The translations under genes and the position numbers were made by a program. From NCBI GenBank assembly GCA_902496295.1, contig CABVAF010000002.1, positions 1 to 64,000 on the forward strand: a stretch of 64,000 bases of DNA, given 5' to 3'. The notes under the pieces are model-generated. The model ran no database searches, was not told the origin of the DNA, and worked only from the letters and a program-made list of their open reading frames with translations. This stretch comes from an uncultured Clostridium sp. (GTDB lineage: Bacteria; Bacillota; Clostridia; TANB77; CAG-508). This document shows positions 25,102-34,328 of the stretch, piece by piece; the stretch's first letter is position 1, and each line of letters opens with the position of its first letter.

Positions 25102-25659
25102 TTAATTAAACTTATTCATAGCATAATTTAATCCGCTTTTTAAAATTTCTTCTACTGCTTGTTCAGCTTTATCTATTCCCTCATTTAATATTTTTAGTTC
25201 TTCTTCAGGTACATAACCAATTACATAGTCTACCATTGCTAGCTTAATAATTGGCTGGCCTATTCCAACTCGTACTCTAGGGAATTCTTCTGTTCCAAGC
25301 TCTTTTACTACAGATTTCATTCCATTATGTGTTCCAGGACCACCTTTCATTCTAATTTTTATATTTCCTGGCTCCACATCTATATCATCATAGATAACAA
25401 GCACGTTTGAAGGAGCCACTTTATAAAAATCTAGCATAGGCTTTATAGCCTCTCCGCTAAGATTCATATATGTTTGTGGCTCTAACAAAACTACTTTTTC
25501 ATTTTCTATTATACCTGTTCCGTATTTTCCGTTAAACTTACTTTTGGTAATAGGTATATTATACTTTTCAGATAGCTTATTTAATACTTTAAAACCCATA
25601 TTATGTCTTGTGTTTTCATATTCTTTTCCAGGGTTTCCAAGTCCTACTATTAAATACAT
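25102..25659 (-). CDS. pth: Peptidyl-tRNA hydrolase
   Basis: A 185-residue cytoplasmic enzyme that recycles peptidyl-tRNA. The catalytic motif is GLGNPGKEYENTRHNMGF (catalytic His ~20). It also has the substrate-binding LLEPQTYMNLSGEA, the conserved VIYDDIDVEPG and GGPGTHNGMKSV. Complete length for the family. It lies between a GNAT gene and rng, all leftward with short gaps. Confidence 0.96.
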   Translation of the reverse strand: MYLIVGLGNPGKEYENTRHNMGFKVLNKLSEKYNIPITKSKFNGKYGTGIIENEKVVLLEPQTYMNLSGEAIKPMLDFYKVAPSNVLVIYDDIDVEPGNIKIRMKGGPGTHNGMKSVVKELGTEEFPRVRVGIGQPIIKLAMVDYVIGYVPEEELKILNEGIDKAEQAVEEILKSGLNYAMNKFN

Positions 25660-25684
25660 CTTTAACCTCTTTTTGTAAAATTAC

Positions 25685-26143
25685 TTATACAGCCATTTCT
25701 AACATGTATTTTGTTTCGTCTCCATATGGAGCTTCGTCAATTGTTTCAAATCCATGCTTATGATAAAATGCAATTGCTCTTTTCATATTACTGTAAGTAT
25801 CTAATGTAATTTTCTTTAAATTTAATTCCTTGGCGACTTCAAATATACCATCTAATAAGTCACCCGACAGTCCTAGTCCTCTATACTCAGGATGACAACA
25901 TACACTTCTTAATTTCCCTGAGTCTTGTTTTTCGATATCCAATGACATAGTTGCAATAACATCATCATTTTCATCTTGAATATACAAGACTACTAAATTA
26001 TCCCTGTCATAATCCTCTGTTAAATAAGTGTTTCTCCACTCTTCATGTCCTTGCTCAATTGATAAAATGTTGACAATAAGATCTTTGATTTTGTATTCAA
26101 TTTTTTTATTGCCTTCGTATTTTCTAACTACATATTTTTTCAC
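25685..26143 (-). CDS. GNAT-family N-acetyltransferase
   Basis: A 152-residue acetyltransferase with the acetyl-CoA-binding motif A (RSVCCHPEYRGLGLSGDLL) and the downstream FYHKHGFE. It transfers acetyl from CoA to an amine; the acceptor is unknown. It heads the leftward group with pth and rng. Confidence 0.85.
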   Translation of the reverse strand: MKKYVVRKYEGNKKIEYKIKDLIVNILSIEQGHEEWRNTYLTEDYDRDNLVVLYIQDENDDVIATMSLDIEKQDSGKLRSVCCHPEYRGLGLSGDLLDGIFEVAKELNLKKITLDTYSNMKRAIAFYHKHGFETIDEAPYGDETKYMLEMAV

Positions 26144-26324
26144 TTTCCTCCCACCTTTATAATTTTATTTAATTAACATATTTATTATATCAAAAATTCC
26201 TTACACTGTAAACCATTTCTTCAAATTTTATAATCTTGCCATTAATATCTATTATATAATATTTTGTTCTTGCTTTTATTCCTTGTTTATGCTATAGTTA
26301 TTTAAAATAAAGAGGTGTTAGTTT

Positions 26325-27494
26325 ATGAAAAAAGTATGTTTTGTTATTCCAAACTTTTTTCCAATTCCTGCTACTAAAGGTGGCGCAGTAGAAACTTTAG
26401 TAACAAACTTAATTAACGTAAATGAGGAATTTCACGAAATAGAAATTTCTTGTATATGTCCTTATGAAGAAAATGCATATAAAATTAGTCAAACTTATAA
26501 ACATACTACAATGCATTACATAAAATTACCAGAAAATACATCTAAATTAGACTTTTCTGATGAATCTGTTTCTGATAATTTTCGCATGTATATGGATGAG
26601 GTTTATAACATTTTGAAAGATAAGAATTTTGACTATATTGTTATAGAAGGCGGAAATTATCTTGGTTATGAATATTTAATCCAAAAGTTACCTTCTCAAA
26701 AATTTCTACTTCATATGCACGGTAATGTAGCAGGAGATGAGAGATTACTAAAAAATTATAAATTTTTCATTGCCATTAGCAATTACGTTAAAAATTATTT
26801 AACCGCTAATAATATTATAAGCCCTAGTTTAGTTAAAGTTGTTGAAAACGGAATTGCTATTGAAAATTTCTCTAAAAGAATTAATGAGGAAGAAAAAGAG
26901 GAATTAAGAGAAAAATATAATATAAAAAGTTCAGATTGTGTTTTAATGTTTTGTGGTCGCACAGTGCCTCAAAAAGGTATAAAAGAGTTAATTTTAGCTT
27001 TTAAAAAGATGAAAAATATTGATAACTGTAAACTTATAATTGTAGGAAACTCTAGATTTGGCAATGAAATTCTTACAGATTATGATAAAGAATTAATAGA
27101 AATATCTAAAGATATTTCTGACAAAATTATTTTTACAGGATTTATTCATAACACAAACTTATATAAAATCCACAATATTGCAGACATTTCAATTATACCT
27201 TCAATGTGGGAAGAACCTTCTGGCCTTGTTGTTATGGAATCTATGGCAAGTGGACTTCCAATTATAACTACTTATTCCGGAGGAATCCCTGAACTTGTAA
27301 CATCAAAAAATGCTTTTGTATTAAAAAAAGATGAAAATTTAATACAAAATATGGCAGATAAACTTGATTATCTATATGAAAATCCTAATGTAAGATTTGA
27401 AATGGGTATGGAAAGTAAAAAACACTCTAATAAATATAGTAAAGAAAGTTTTTATAAGAACTTTGTAAATTTAATAAATGAGGTGAATATATGA
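26325..27494 (+). CDS. GT4-family glycosyltransferase
   Basis: A 389-residue GT-B enzyme. The N-terminal acceptor domain has IPNFFPIPATKGGAVETL. The C-terminal donor domain begins near residue 200 (VLMFCGRTVPQKGIKELILA) with the nucleotide-sugar site IPSMWEEPSGLVVMESMASG. It adds a sugar to a lipid-linked or surface glycan. AGAGGTG precedes the ATG. It overlaps the following GT2 gene by 4 bases, so both are co-translated. Confidence 0.9.
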   Translation: MKKVCFVIPNFFPIPATKGGAVETLVTNLINVNEEFHEIEISCICPYEENAYKISQTYKHTTMHYIKLPENTSKLDFSDESVSDNFRMYMDEVYNILKDKNFDYIVIEGGNYLGYEYLIQKLPSQKFLLHMHGNVAGDERLLKNYKFFIAISNYVKNYLTANNIISPSLVKVVENGIAIENFSKRINEEEKEELREKYNIKSSDCVLMFCGRTVPQKGIKELILAFKKMKNIDNCKLIIVGNSRFGNEILTDYDKELIEISKDISDKIIFTGFIHNTNLYKIHNIADISIIPSMWEEPSGLVVMESMASGLPIITTYSGGIPELVTSKNAFVLKKDENLIQNMADKLDYLYENPNVRFEMGMESKKHSNKYSKESFYKNFVNLINEVNI

Positions 27495-28513
27495 ATACAA
27501 ATAAAAAACTAATAAGTGTAATGGTTCCAGTTTATAATGTAGAGCCATATATTGAAAATTGTCTAGAAAGTTTAATCCATCAAACATATGAAAATCTTGA
27601 AATTATTTTAGTTGATGATGGATCAACAGATAATTCGTTAGAAATATGTAAAAAATACGAGGCTATGGACAACCGTATAAAAGTTATTCATAAAGAAAAC
27701 GGTGGTCTTTCTACCGCTAGAAATGCTGGTTTAGATGCTGCTACTGGTGATTATTATTCTTTTGTAGACTCTGATGATTATATCTCAACAAGGTTTTACG
27801 AAATAATGTTAAATGTTGCATTAGAACATTCAGCAGACATAGTTGAATGTGACTACAATAAAATTCCATTTGAAGACGTTACTCCAGAAAATCGTGACAG
27901 TTTCCTTGATGTAAAAGAAAATAGGCAAGTTTCAATTATAAATAATGAACAAGCTTTATTAGAACTATTTTCAGACGATTTGCATTTATATATAAAAACT
28001 GTTGTATCTTGGAGTAAATTGTATAAAAAAGAAACATATAATAATATTCGTTTCCCTGTAAGCAAACTAAATGAAGATGAATTTACAACATATCGAGTAT
28101 TACATAATTGTAAAAAAATTGCAACAATAGATGATGTATTATACGGTTATATAAAAAGGCCTAATAGCATAATGTCTGCTACATTAAGTTTAAAAAGATT
28201 AGATGTACTAGATGCTTTCGACGGATGTATTGAATATTTCCATAATCATGCATTATATGAACTTGAGTATAGAGCAAGAGCTAGATTTTTAGAAAATACT
28301 ATTGAACTTGCAGTTAAAATGCCTAGATTTGACCCTTCTATTGCAGATACTGCAAAAGAACTTCTTATAAAAAAATTCGATGACAAGTTTGAGTTAAATA
28401 TGAAAACCTTAGAAGCTGAAAACAATTTACCTAAAGATAGAATTGAGTTTTTCAGAAATAGGTTTAACACTCAAAGGCAAAGATTTGATGATACAATAAA
28501 AAGTTGGAATTAA
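27491..28513 (+). CDS. GT2-family glycosyltransferase
   Basis: A 340-residue GT-A enzyme: ISVMVPVYNVEPYIENCLES, VDDGSTDNS, the DxD motif in VDSDDYI and a C-terminal region with NEDEFTTYRVL. The ATG lies in ATGA overlap with the GT4 gene, and GAGGTG precedes it. The pair probably acts one after the other on the same glycan. Specificity unknown. Confidence 0.9.
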   Translation: MNTNKKLISVMVPVYNVEPYIENCLESLIHQTYENLEIILVDDGSTDNSLEICKKYEAMDNRIKVIHKENGGLSTARNAGLDAATGDYYSFVDSDDYISTRFYEIMLNVALEHSADIVECDYNKIPFEDVTPENRDSFLDVKENRQVSIINNEQALLELFSDDLHLYIKTVVSWSKLYKKETYNNIRFPVSKLNEDEFTTYRVLHNCKKIATIDDVLYGYIKRPNSIMSATLSLKRLDVLDAFDGCIEYFHNHALYELEYRARARFLENTIELAVKMPRFDPSIADTAKELLIKKFDDKFELNMKTLEAENNLPKDRIEFFRNRFNTQRQRFDDTIKSWN

Positions 28514-28531
28514 TTATTCCAACTTTTTATT
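28497..28531. terminator. Bidirectional terminator after the GT pair
   Basis: AAAAAGTTGGAAT / ATTCCAACTTTTT stem overlapping the GT2 stop codon. Confidence 0.85.
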
Positions 28532-28577
28532 GTTATATTTCAACTAATTTAGCTCTTATTATATATACCTTAATTTT

Positions 28578-29828
28578 TTAGAAATTCTTTTCTAACATTG
28601 CCTTTTTTATTTTTTCCCATGCTTCATTTGTTTTTATATAATCATCATAATCCTTTTTCACGCTACTATTAAATTTTTCTAATTCTGGAAGTAGTATGTT
28701 TAAGTCTGAATTTGTAAATAACTTATTTACTTCTGGTATACTTATTTTTAATTTTTCACGTATTTGTTCTATTTTTTCGGCATAATTTTTTCTATCTGTT
28801 AAATAGATAAATAATGGTTTGTATCTTATCCATCCAATAGAGGCTTTTATAAATCTTTCGGTTGTTTGCTCATCTTCCATTTTTATTTTTCTTAATTTTT
28901 TAGGATATTTCTCATTTAGTATATTTGTGTATTTTAGGAAAGCATCATGGAAATGATATACTGGCATTTCTATTACTTTTGAATTTTCTAGCCATGTTGA
29001 GAAAAATGCATCTTCTCCTCTTGCCCCTTCTGGATTATAAAATGAAGGTATTTTATCTAAATGCGTAAAATTTAGGCAAAGTGGTGAGCCTAATACCCAT
29101 TTTCCAATTCCATCAAACTTTATTTCTCTTACTTTTGATTCTTCTAATTCGCTTTTAGATATATATCTAAATCCATGGTATTTTACTAACTGTTCTCTAA
29201 TTCCTTCCCATGATATAGCCTCATTTGAAACAGCTTCTATATAATCTTTAAATAATTCTTCATTTACATCTTCTTTTAATTCTATATATGGAATAGGTGA
29301 TACATAGCCACATTTATGTCCTAATGCAACATCCGCTTTTTTCATATAGTTTATTGTGTTTATAATATTATCTTGCTTTATCCATGTTATTTCTTCGTCT
29401 TCATCTTCTTTTGCACATGCCACAGGATACTCATCATCATCCCAAAAGAATAAATAGTCAATATCTTTTTTCAATGCATAATACATTATTGTATTTCTTC
29501 CTTTTGCATATCCATATCCAAAGAATAAATCCGCTTCTTTTTTTGTTAATATCTCTTTTCCTATTAACATCTTTTTTTGTTCTTCCATGTCCTCTGGCGT
29601 TATATATTTTACATTAATATTTTTATAAACATCTGGCATAAGCCCATAAAAATCTATTCTAGTTGTAAATTGATATTTCATGTCAAATAGTATAAAAATA
29701 GTTAACTCTATTTTTGTGTCTGATCTACTTACTTGATCTGCTAAATGCTTATATGTATTATTTATAAGTCTACATATGTTTTGCCTTCCTGTTACAAATC
29801 CTATACCAAATTTAATTACTTTGCCCAT
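28578..29828 (-). CDS. GT-A-like glycosyltransferase family protein
   Basis: A 416-residue protein with an N-terminal IKFGIGFVTGRQNICRLINN and a later FFWDDDEYPVACAKEDEDE, a nucleotide-sugar/metal-binding DxD context typical of GT-A folds (AKGRNTIMYYALKKDIDYLF precedes it). A GARGEDAFFSTWL stretch resembles the catalytic-base region. No signal peptide. It lies downstream of recO and next to two other glycosyltransferases. Probable function: surface polysaccharide synthesis. Confidence 0.65.
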   Translation of the reverse strand: MGKVIKFGIGFVTGRQNICRLINNTYKHLADQVSRSDTKIELTIFILFDMKYQFTTRIDFYGLMPDVYKNINVKYITPEDMEEQKKMLIGKEILTKKEADLFFGYGYAKGRNTIMYYALKKDIDYLFFWDDDEYPVACAKEDEDEEITWIKQDNIINTINYMKKADVALGHKCGYVSPIPYIELKEDVNEELFKDYIEAVSNEAISWEGIREQLVKYHGFRYISKSELEESKVREIKFDGIGKWVLGSPLCLNFTHLDKIPSFYNPEGARGEDAFFSTWLENSKVIEMPVYHFHDAFLKYTNILNEKYPKKLRKIKMEDEQTTERFIKASIGWIRYKPLFIYLTDRKNYAEKIEQIREKLKISIPEVNKLFTNSDLNILLPELEKFNSSVKKDYDDYIKTNEAWEKIKKAMLEKNF

Positions 29829-29902
29829 ATTATCTCCCTCAAAACATTTATTAACTGATTTATTATATCATTTTATTACAGCAAATGTCAAATATTAATA
29901 TA

Positions 29903-30628
29903 TTAAAATAAATCCTCTATTTTATATTCTTTATCCAATTTATCATTTAAATATAATTTTGCAACAATTTCCAACTCTTTTCTATTTTCTTCGGAAATAT
30001 TAAAAGAAAATATTTTTTTCGCATCTGCTAAAATTATGTACTTTATTGCATTTGCCGTTGATTTACTTATTTTTATTGCTCCCTTGTCTTGTCTGCTACA
30101 TACCTCACATTTAAATCCACTATCTTCAAAGCTAAAATATTCTTCTGCGTTTTTTTCACCACATGATGTACATCTATCTATTATTGGCATAAAACCTAAT
30201 AGACATGAAAGTCTTATTTTGAATACAGAAACTATAAAATCCATATTTTCATCGGTTTCTGAAATCATATATAAAGTATTTAAAAATAATTGTAAAATTT
30301 TATATGTATTTTGATTTTCGTCTGTTACATCATTTATTATTTTGGTTATATGAGTAGCATATTTTAACTTGTCCAAATCTGTTCTTATATTATAAAAAAT
30401 TTCTATAGTATCACATGAATTTACACTATATGAGTTTGTCCCTCTATATAGCATATATTCTCCAAAACATAAAAACTGAGTTGCCGCCATTAGCATGCTC
30501 TTCGGTTTTCGTGCTCCTCTGGCAGCACACCCAATTTTTCCACTTGGAGTTAATATTGTTATCATTTTATCAAAGTCGCTCATATTGTTTTCTGATATTA
30601 CTATTCCCTTCGTTTTTATTATCCCCAT
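29903..30628 (-). CDS. recO: DNA repair protein RecO
   Basis: A 241-residue recombination mediator. The N-terminal OB fold (KTKGIVISENNMSDFDKMIT) is followed by a helical domain with a zinc finger CTSCGEKN...CEVC. RecO loads RecA onto SSB-coated DNA with RecR. It starts inside the 3' end of the yqzL-like gene, in the conserved Firmicute order era-yqzL-recO. Confidence 0.93.
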   Translation of the reverse strand: MGIIKTKGIVISENNMSDFDKMITILTPSGKIGCAARGARKPKSMLMAATQFLCFGEYMLYRGTNSYSVNSCDTIEIFYNIRTDLDKLKYATHITKIINDVTDENQNTYKILQLFLNTLYMISETDENMDFIVSVFKIRLSCLLGFMPIIDRCTSCGEKNAEEYFSFEDSGFKCEVCSRQDKGAIKISKSTANAIKYIILADAKKIFSFNISEENRKELEIVAKLYLNDKLDKEYKIEDLF

Positions 30629-30740
30629 GGTCGTCCATACCTTTCATAGTTCTTTCTACATTTTCTACTTGCATTAATTCCATAAATGTATCTATATTTC
30701 CAGTGTTCTTAAAAGTGTTCCAAGCAATCTGTTTTATCAT
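30570..30740 (-). CDS. YqzL-like small protein, overlapping recO
   Basis: A 56-residue protein starting MIKQIAWNTFKNTGNIDTFM, matching the short YqzL pattern (WxxFxxTGNIDTYLxxKE) found between era and recO in Firmicutes. The ATG at 30740 is chosen because GGAG is about nine bases upstream. Its C-terminal ~20 residues overlap the recO start by 59 bases, longer than the usual family member. Function unknown. Confidence 0.75.
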   Translation of the reverse strand: MIKQIAWNTFKNTGNIDTFMELMQVENVERTMKGMDDHGDNKNEGNSNIRKQYERL

Positions 30741-30898
30741 AGTAATCATCTCCTGTTTAATAAGCAAATACTTATAGTATTTACATAAACATTACAAAAT
30801 TATAACAAAACTTTATTTTATAATGTTATTCGATTTTATCTTTAGCAAATAATAAAAATTTATACTAGGATAATTTTGTTATTTTAACTATTATTTTA

Positions 30899-31807
30899 CT
30901 AATCATTGTTTTTAAATTTTTTTACAAAAGTATCGTTATTTATCCAATCTTGTTTAACTTTTACCCAAATTTTCAAATTTACTTTACAATCAAACATTTT
31001 CTCTAAATCTTGTCTTGCATAAGTTCCAATTTTTTTTAGCATTGTGCCATTTTTTCCAATTATAATACCTTTATGCGATTCCCTTATGCAATAAATTGTT
31101 GCATCTATATCATAAATTGGCTGTTTTTCTATAGTTTTTCTCATTTTCATCTTATCTACTTCTACAAATATTCCATGTGGAACTTCATCTTGTAAAAGTC
31201 TTAAGGCTTTTTCTCTTATAGTTTCTTCTGTTAATTGTCTTAAAGTTTGATCTGTATACTCCTCTGTATTATAATATGCTGGTCCTTCATTTAGGTTACT
31301 CTCTATTTCGTTAAGAATCTCTTCTAAGTTATATTTTTTTTCAACAGAAACTGGAATAATAGCTGCAAAGTCATATTCGTCTTTATACAAACTTATTAGG
31401 TTTGCTATTTCTTCTTTATTAACTAAATCTATTTTATTTATTATTAATATTGTTTTTCTATGTGCTTCTTTTATTTTATCTAAAATTAATCTATCGCCTT
31501 TTCCTATATCTTTCGATGTTGCCTCTACTACAAAAAGTAAAACATCACAATCGCCAATAGAACTAAATGCGTTGTCTACCATTACATTACCTAATTTTGA
31601 CTTTGGCTTATGTATTCCCGGTGTATCCATAAATATTATTTGTGAATTTGGTCTATTGACTATTGCTCTTATTTGAGTTCTTGTAGTTTGAGGTTTATTT
31701 GCTATTGCTGCGACTTTTTCCTTTACTAAACTATTTAATATACTAGACTTTCCTACGTTTGTTCTTCCAACTATTGAAACAAACCCTGACTTAAAACCTT
31801 TTTCCAT
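30899..31807 (-). CDS. era: GTPase Era
   Basis: A 302-residue ribosome-assembly GTPase. G1 is GRTNVGKSS, G3 DTPGIH and G4 NKID, followed by the C-terminal KH domain (ESHKGIIIGKNGTMLKKIG) that binds the 3' end of 16S rRNA. GGAGG lies 14 bases before the ATG. Conserved neighbour of recO and, further upstream, ybeY and dgkA; here a hydrogenase operon and a foreign gene separate them. Confidence 0.96.
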   Translation of the reverse strand: MEKGFKSGFVSIVGRTNVGKSSILNSLVKEKVAAIANKPQTTRTQIRAIVNRPNSQIIFMDTPGIHKPKSKLGNVMVDNAFSSIGDCDVLLFVVEATSKDIGKGDRLILDKIKEAHRKTILIINKIDLVNKEEIANLISLYKDEYDFAAIIPVSVEKKYNLEEILNEIESNLNEGPAYYNTEEYTDQTLRQLTEETIREKALRLLQDEVPHGIFVEVDKMKMRKTIEKQPIYDIDATIYCIRESHKGIIIGKNGTMLKKIGTYARQDLEKMFDCKVNLKIWVKVKQDWINNDTFVKKFKNND

Positions 31808-32064
31808 TATTAATTTAACTTCCTCCTTGCTATGTTTGTTTATACTTTAAAATTACTAATTTATAGCATTATATTTGTTTACTTTAAGTTTTACTGTTTA
31901 TTTATTATATATTTTATTAAATTACTTTTTTGTAGAAACATGTAAATAAATTTTATTAAGTTTTCGCACTTTTCACTTGATTTTAACATTTTATTTATAT
32001 CATATTTTTTTATTATTTTCAACGACCCTAATTCTTAATTTTCTACACTTAAATTCACACTTTT
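31808..32064. other. Intergenic stretch without a gene
   Basis: AT-rich leader of era and upstream flank of the foreign membrane-protein gene. I see the era ribosome-binding site and a TATAAT-like box (minus strand, near 31872), but no RNA gene, repeat or ORF. Confidence 0.5.
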
Positions 32065-32093
32065 TTGACATATTGTGTAAAATATCCTATAAT
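32065..32093 (+). promoter_or_regulatory. Consensus promoter of the foreign membrane-protein gene
   Basis: TTGACA (32065-32070), 17-base spacer, TATAAT (32088-32093): a perfect housekeeping promoter. Confidence 0.85.
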
Positions 32094-32188
32094 TAAGGTA
32101 GGAGCGCATTATTTTTTTCACAATCTTCGCCTCTTTGCATTAAGAAGTGATTGATTGTGTCACAGACTTTTTTGGAAGGAGTGATAAT

Positions 32189-32467
32189 ATGATGGTGCCG
32201 TTGCTGACTTTCGCTACAATAATTCTTACCATATCTTGTTTGCTTGGTCTTTCACTTGCAATACGAACATTGGTAAGACCAAGTAGCGCAATTTGTCGTA
32301 CAGAGCGGCTACAGTTGCGGAAAATAGCTGGTGCTACTCTTTTGGGAGTAGTCGCCTGCACAGCAGGTTTGTTTGCAGCTTATGAGATATCCATTGGTAT
32401 CTTTGTATTGCTTGCAATAAACTTATTTCTGCTAATATTCCAGTTCTTCGTTTATCACTTGAAGTAA
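32189..32467 (+). CDS. Small two-to-three-span membrane protein of foreign composition
   Basis: A 92-residue protein starting MMVPLLTFATIILTISC. Hydrophobic segments lie at ~3-25, ~50-65 and ~70-88, with a basic loop (CRTERLQLRKIAG) between them. GGAAGGAG precedes the ATG pair. Codon choice (CTG, CGG, GCC, GTG) is far more GC-rich than its neighbours, pointing to recent transfer. It uses CGG twice in frame (32306-32308, 32318-32320) without a visible frame break. Function unknown. Confidence 0.65.
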   Translation: MMVPLLTFATIILTISCLLGLSLAIRTLVRPSSAICRTERLQLRKIAGATLLGVVACTAGLFAAYEISIGIFVLLAINLFLLIFQFFVYHLK

Positions 32468-32470
32468 GAA

Positions 32471-32507
32471 AGAAACTCGAGAGGGCGCTCCCTCTCGAGT
32501 TTCTTTA
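32471..32507 (+). terminator. Strong GC-rich terminator
   Basis: AAACTCGAGAGGG / CCCTCTCGAGTTT stem around CGCT, followed by CTTT. Unusually GC-rich for this genome. Confidence 0.85.
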
Positions 32508-32563
32508 TATTTTATTTAATTATGTATTGCTTATACTATGTTTATACTCTTACCATTACAACT

Positions 32564-34304
32564 TTATATTCTATATTCTTCTCTTTCTACATAGTGAGTA
32601 TGTAAAAGCTCATGAGCTTTATGCTCTCCTGGATTTCCTATATAATCCTTATATATTTGTTTCATAATAGGATTTTCATGTGATTTTCTTATTGTACTTC
32701 TTTCGTCAATAGAGTACATCGCTTCTGCTCTTTTAGCAGCAACATCAACTGTCATTCTAGTTTTAGAGCTCTTTATAGGCTGACCTCCACCCATTATACA
32801 TCCTCCTGGGCAAGCCATAACTTCTACAAATTGATAATCTGATGTTCCATTTTTTATTTCTTCCATAATTTTTCTAGCGTTACTTAATCCATGTGCAACA
32901 GCCACTTTAACTTCTTTATCTCCAATTTGAACAGTAGCTTTTTTTATTCCCTTTGAACCTCTTATATCTTCAAACTCTAGCTTTTTTAATTCTTCTCCTG
33001 TAATTATTTCATATGCTGTACGAAGTGCAGCTTCCATAACTCCACCTGTAACTCCAAATATTGCAGCTGCACCTGTTGCCTCTCCCATTGGACTATCAAA
33101 TGTTTCGTCTTCTAATTTGTCAAACTCAATATTAGCCTGTTTTATCATTCTTGCAAGCTCACGTGTAGTTATCACGCTATCAACATCCCATAAGCCATTT
33201 ACTTTCATCTCTTCTCTTTGACGTTCAAATTTTTTAGCAATACATGGCATTACAGAAACTACATATATATTTTTAGGATCTATATTATTTTTTTCTGCAT
33301 AATATGATTTTATTATTGCTCCAAACATCTGATGTGGCGACTTACAACTTGATAAATGGCTTAAATTTTCAGGATATTCCATTTCTGCAAACTTTACCCA
33401 TCCAGGACAACAAGAGGTAGTCATTGGTAAATTATCATTTTCTTTAAACCTTCTTACAAATTCTGTAGCCTCTTCCATAATTGTAAAATCAGCTCCAGTA
33501 TTTGTATCAAACACTTTATCAAATCCTAAATGTTTTAAAGCAGATACCATCTTACCAGTAACATTTGTTCCTATTTCCATCCTAAACTCTTCTCCAAGAG
33601 CCACTCTTACAGATGGTGCTGTTTGTACAACTACATATGTATCTGGATCTTTTAATTTTGCCCATATATCATTTATATTTTCTTTTTCATGAAGAGCACC
33701 AGTTGGGCAAGACTCTATACATTGACCACAAAATGTACAGTTTACGTCATTTAAGCTATGATCATAAGTAGTAGAAATACAAGACTCAAACCCTCTTTCT
33801 ATACAATCAATTGCTCCAATATTTTGAACATTTTTGCAAGTAGCAACACACCTTCTACATAAAATACATTTGTTAAAATCTCTTACTATTGATGGAGATT
33901 TGTCATCTATTTTATGTTCTGTTCTTTCTCCTTTAAACTCTACATCTAATACATTAAATTTAATTGCTAAATCTTGAAGTTCACAATTACCGTGAGCGTG
34001 TACAAGTTAAACAATCTTTAGAATGGTTAGAAATTATTAAATCAAGTATTGTATGTCTTGCCTCTAAGACATTTGGAGTATGAGTATGTACAACCATTCC
34101 TTCTTCTACTTTTTGTATACATGAAGTAGCAAAACCTTTTCTTCCTTCTACTTCTACTATACACATTCTACAATCTCCAACCTCATTTATATCCTTTAAG
34201 AAACACAGTGTTGGAATATCTATTCCTGCTTGTTTTGCTGCATCTAATATTGTAGTACCTTCTGGAACAACAACATTTTTTCCATCTATTTTTAAATTAA
34301 CCAT
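32564..34304 (-). CDS. hydA: [FeFe]-hydrogenase catalytic subunit HydA, read through a +1 shift at CGG
   Basis: A 579-residue subunit if the shift is read. The N-terminal [2Fe-2S] domain is CFLKDINEVGDCRMC. The His/Cys cluster HSKDCLTCTRS is then interrupted by CGG-TAA (CGG 33992-33990). Skipping the C gives GGT-AAT-TGT and the conserved GNCELQDLA, which supplies the last cluster Cys. Two [4Fe-4S] sites follow (CILCRRCVATC, CTFCGQCIESCP). The H-cluster motifs are TSCCPGW, MPCIAKKFE and MACPGGCIMGGGQP. ATG at 34304 with AAAGAG upstream. Without the shift only a ~105-residue ferredoxin-like protein is made. Operon with hydB and hydC. Confidence 0.9.
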
Positions 34305-34328
34305 TTTTATCACTCTTTCTTTTTTATT

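Noticed and set aside
32564..34313. Two separate genes: a 108-residue ferredoxin-like protein and a short hydrogenase
   Set aside because: The intervening 380 bases encode the expected iron-sulfur domains in the same frame as the downstream part, and joining at CGG gives a full-length HydA.
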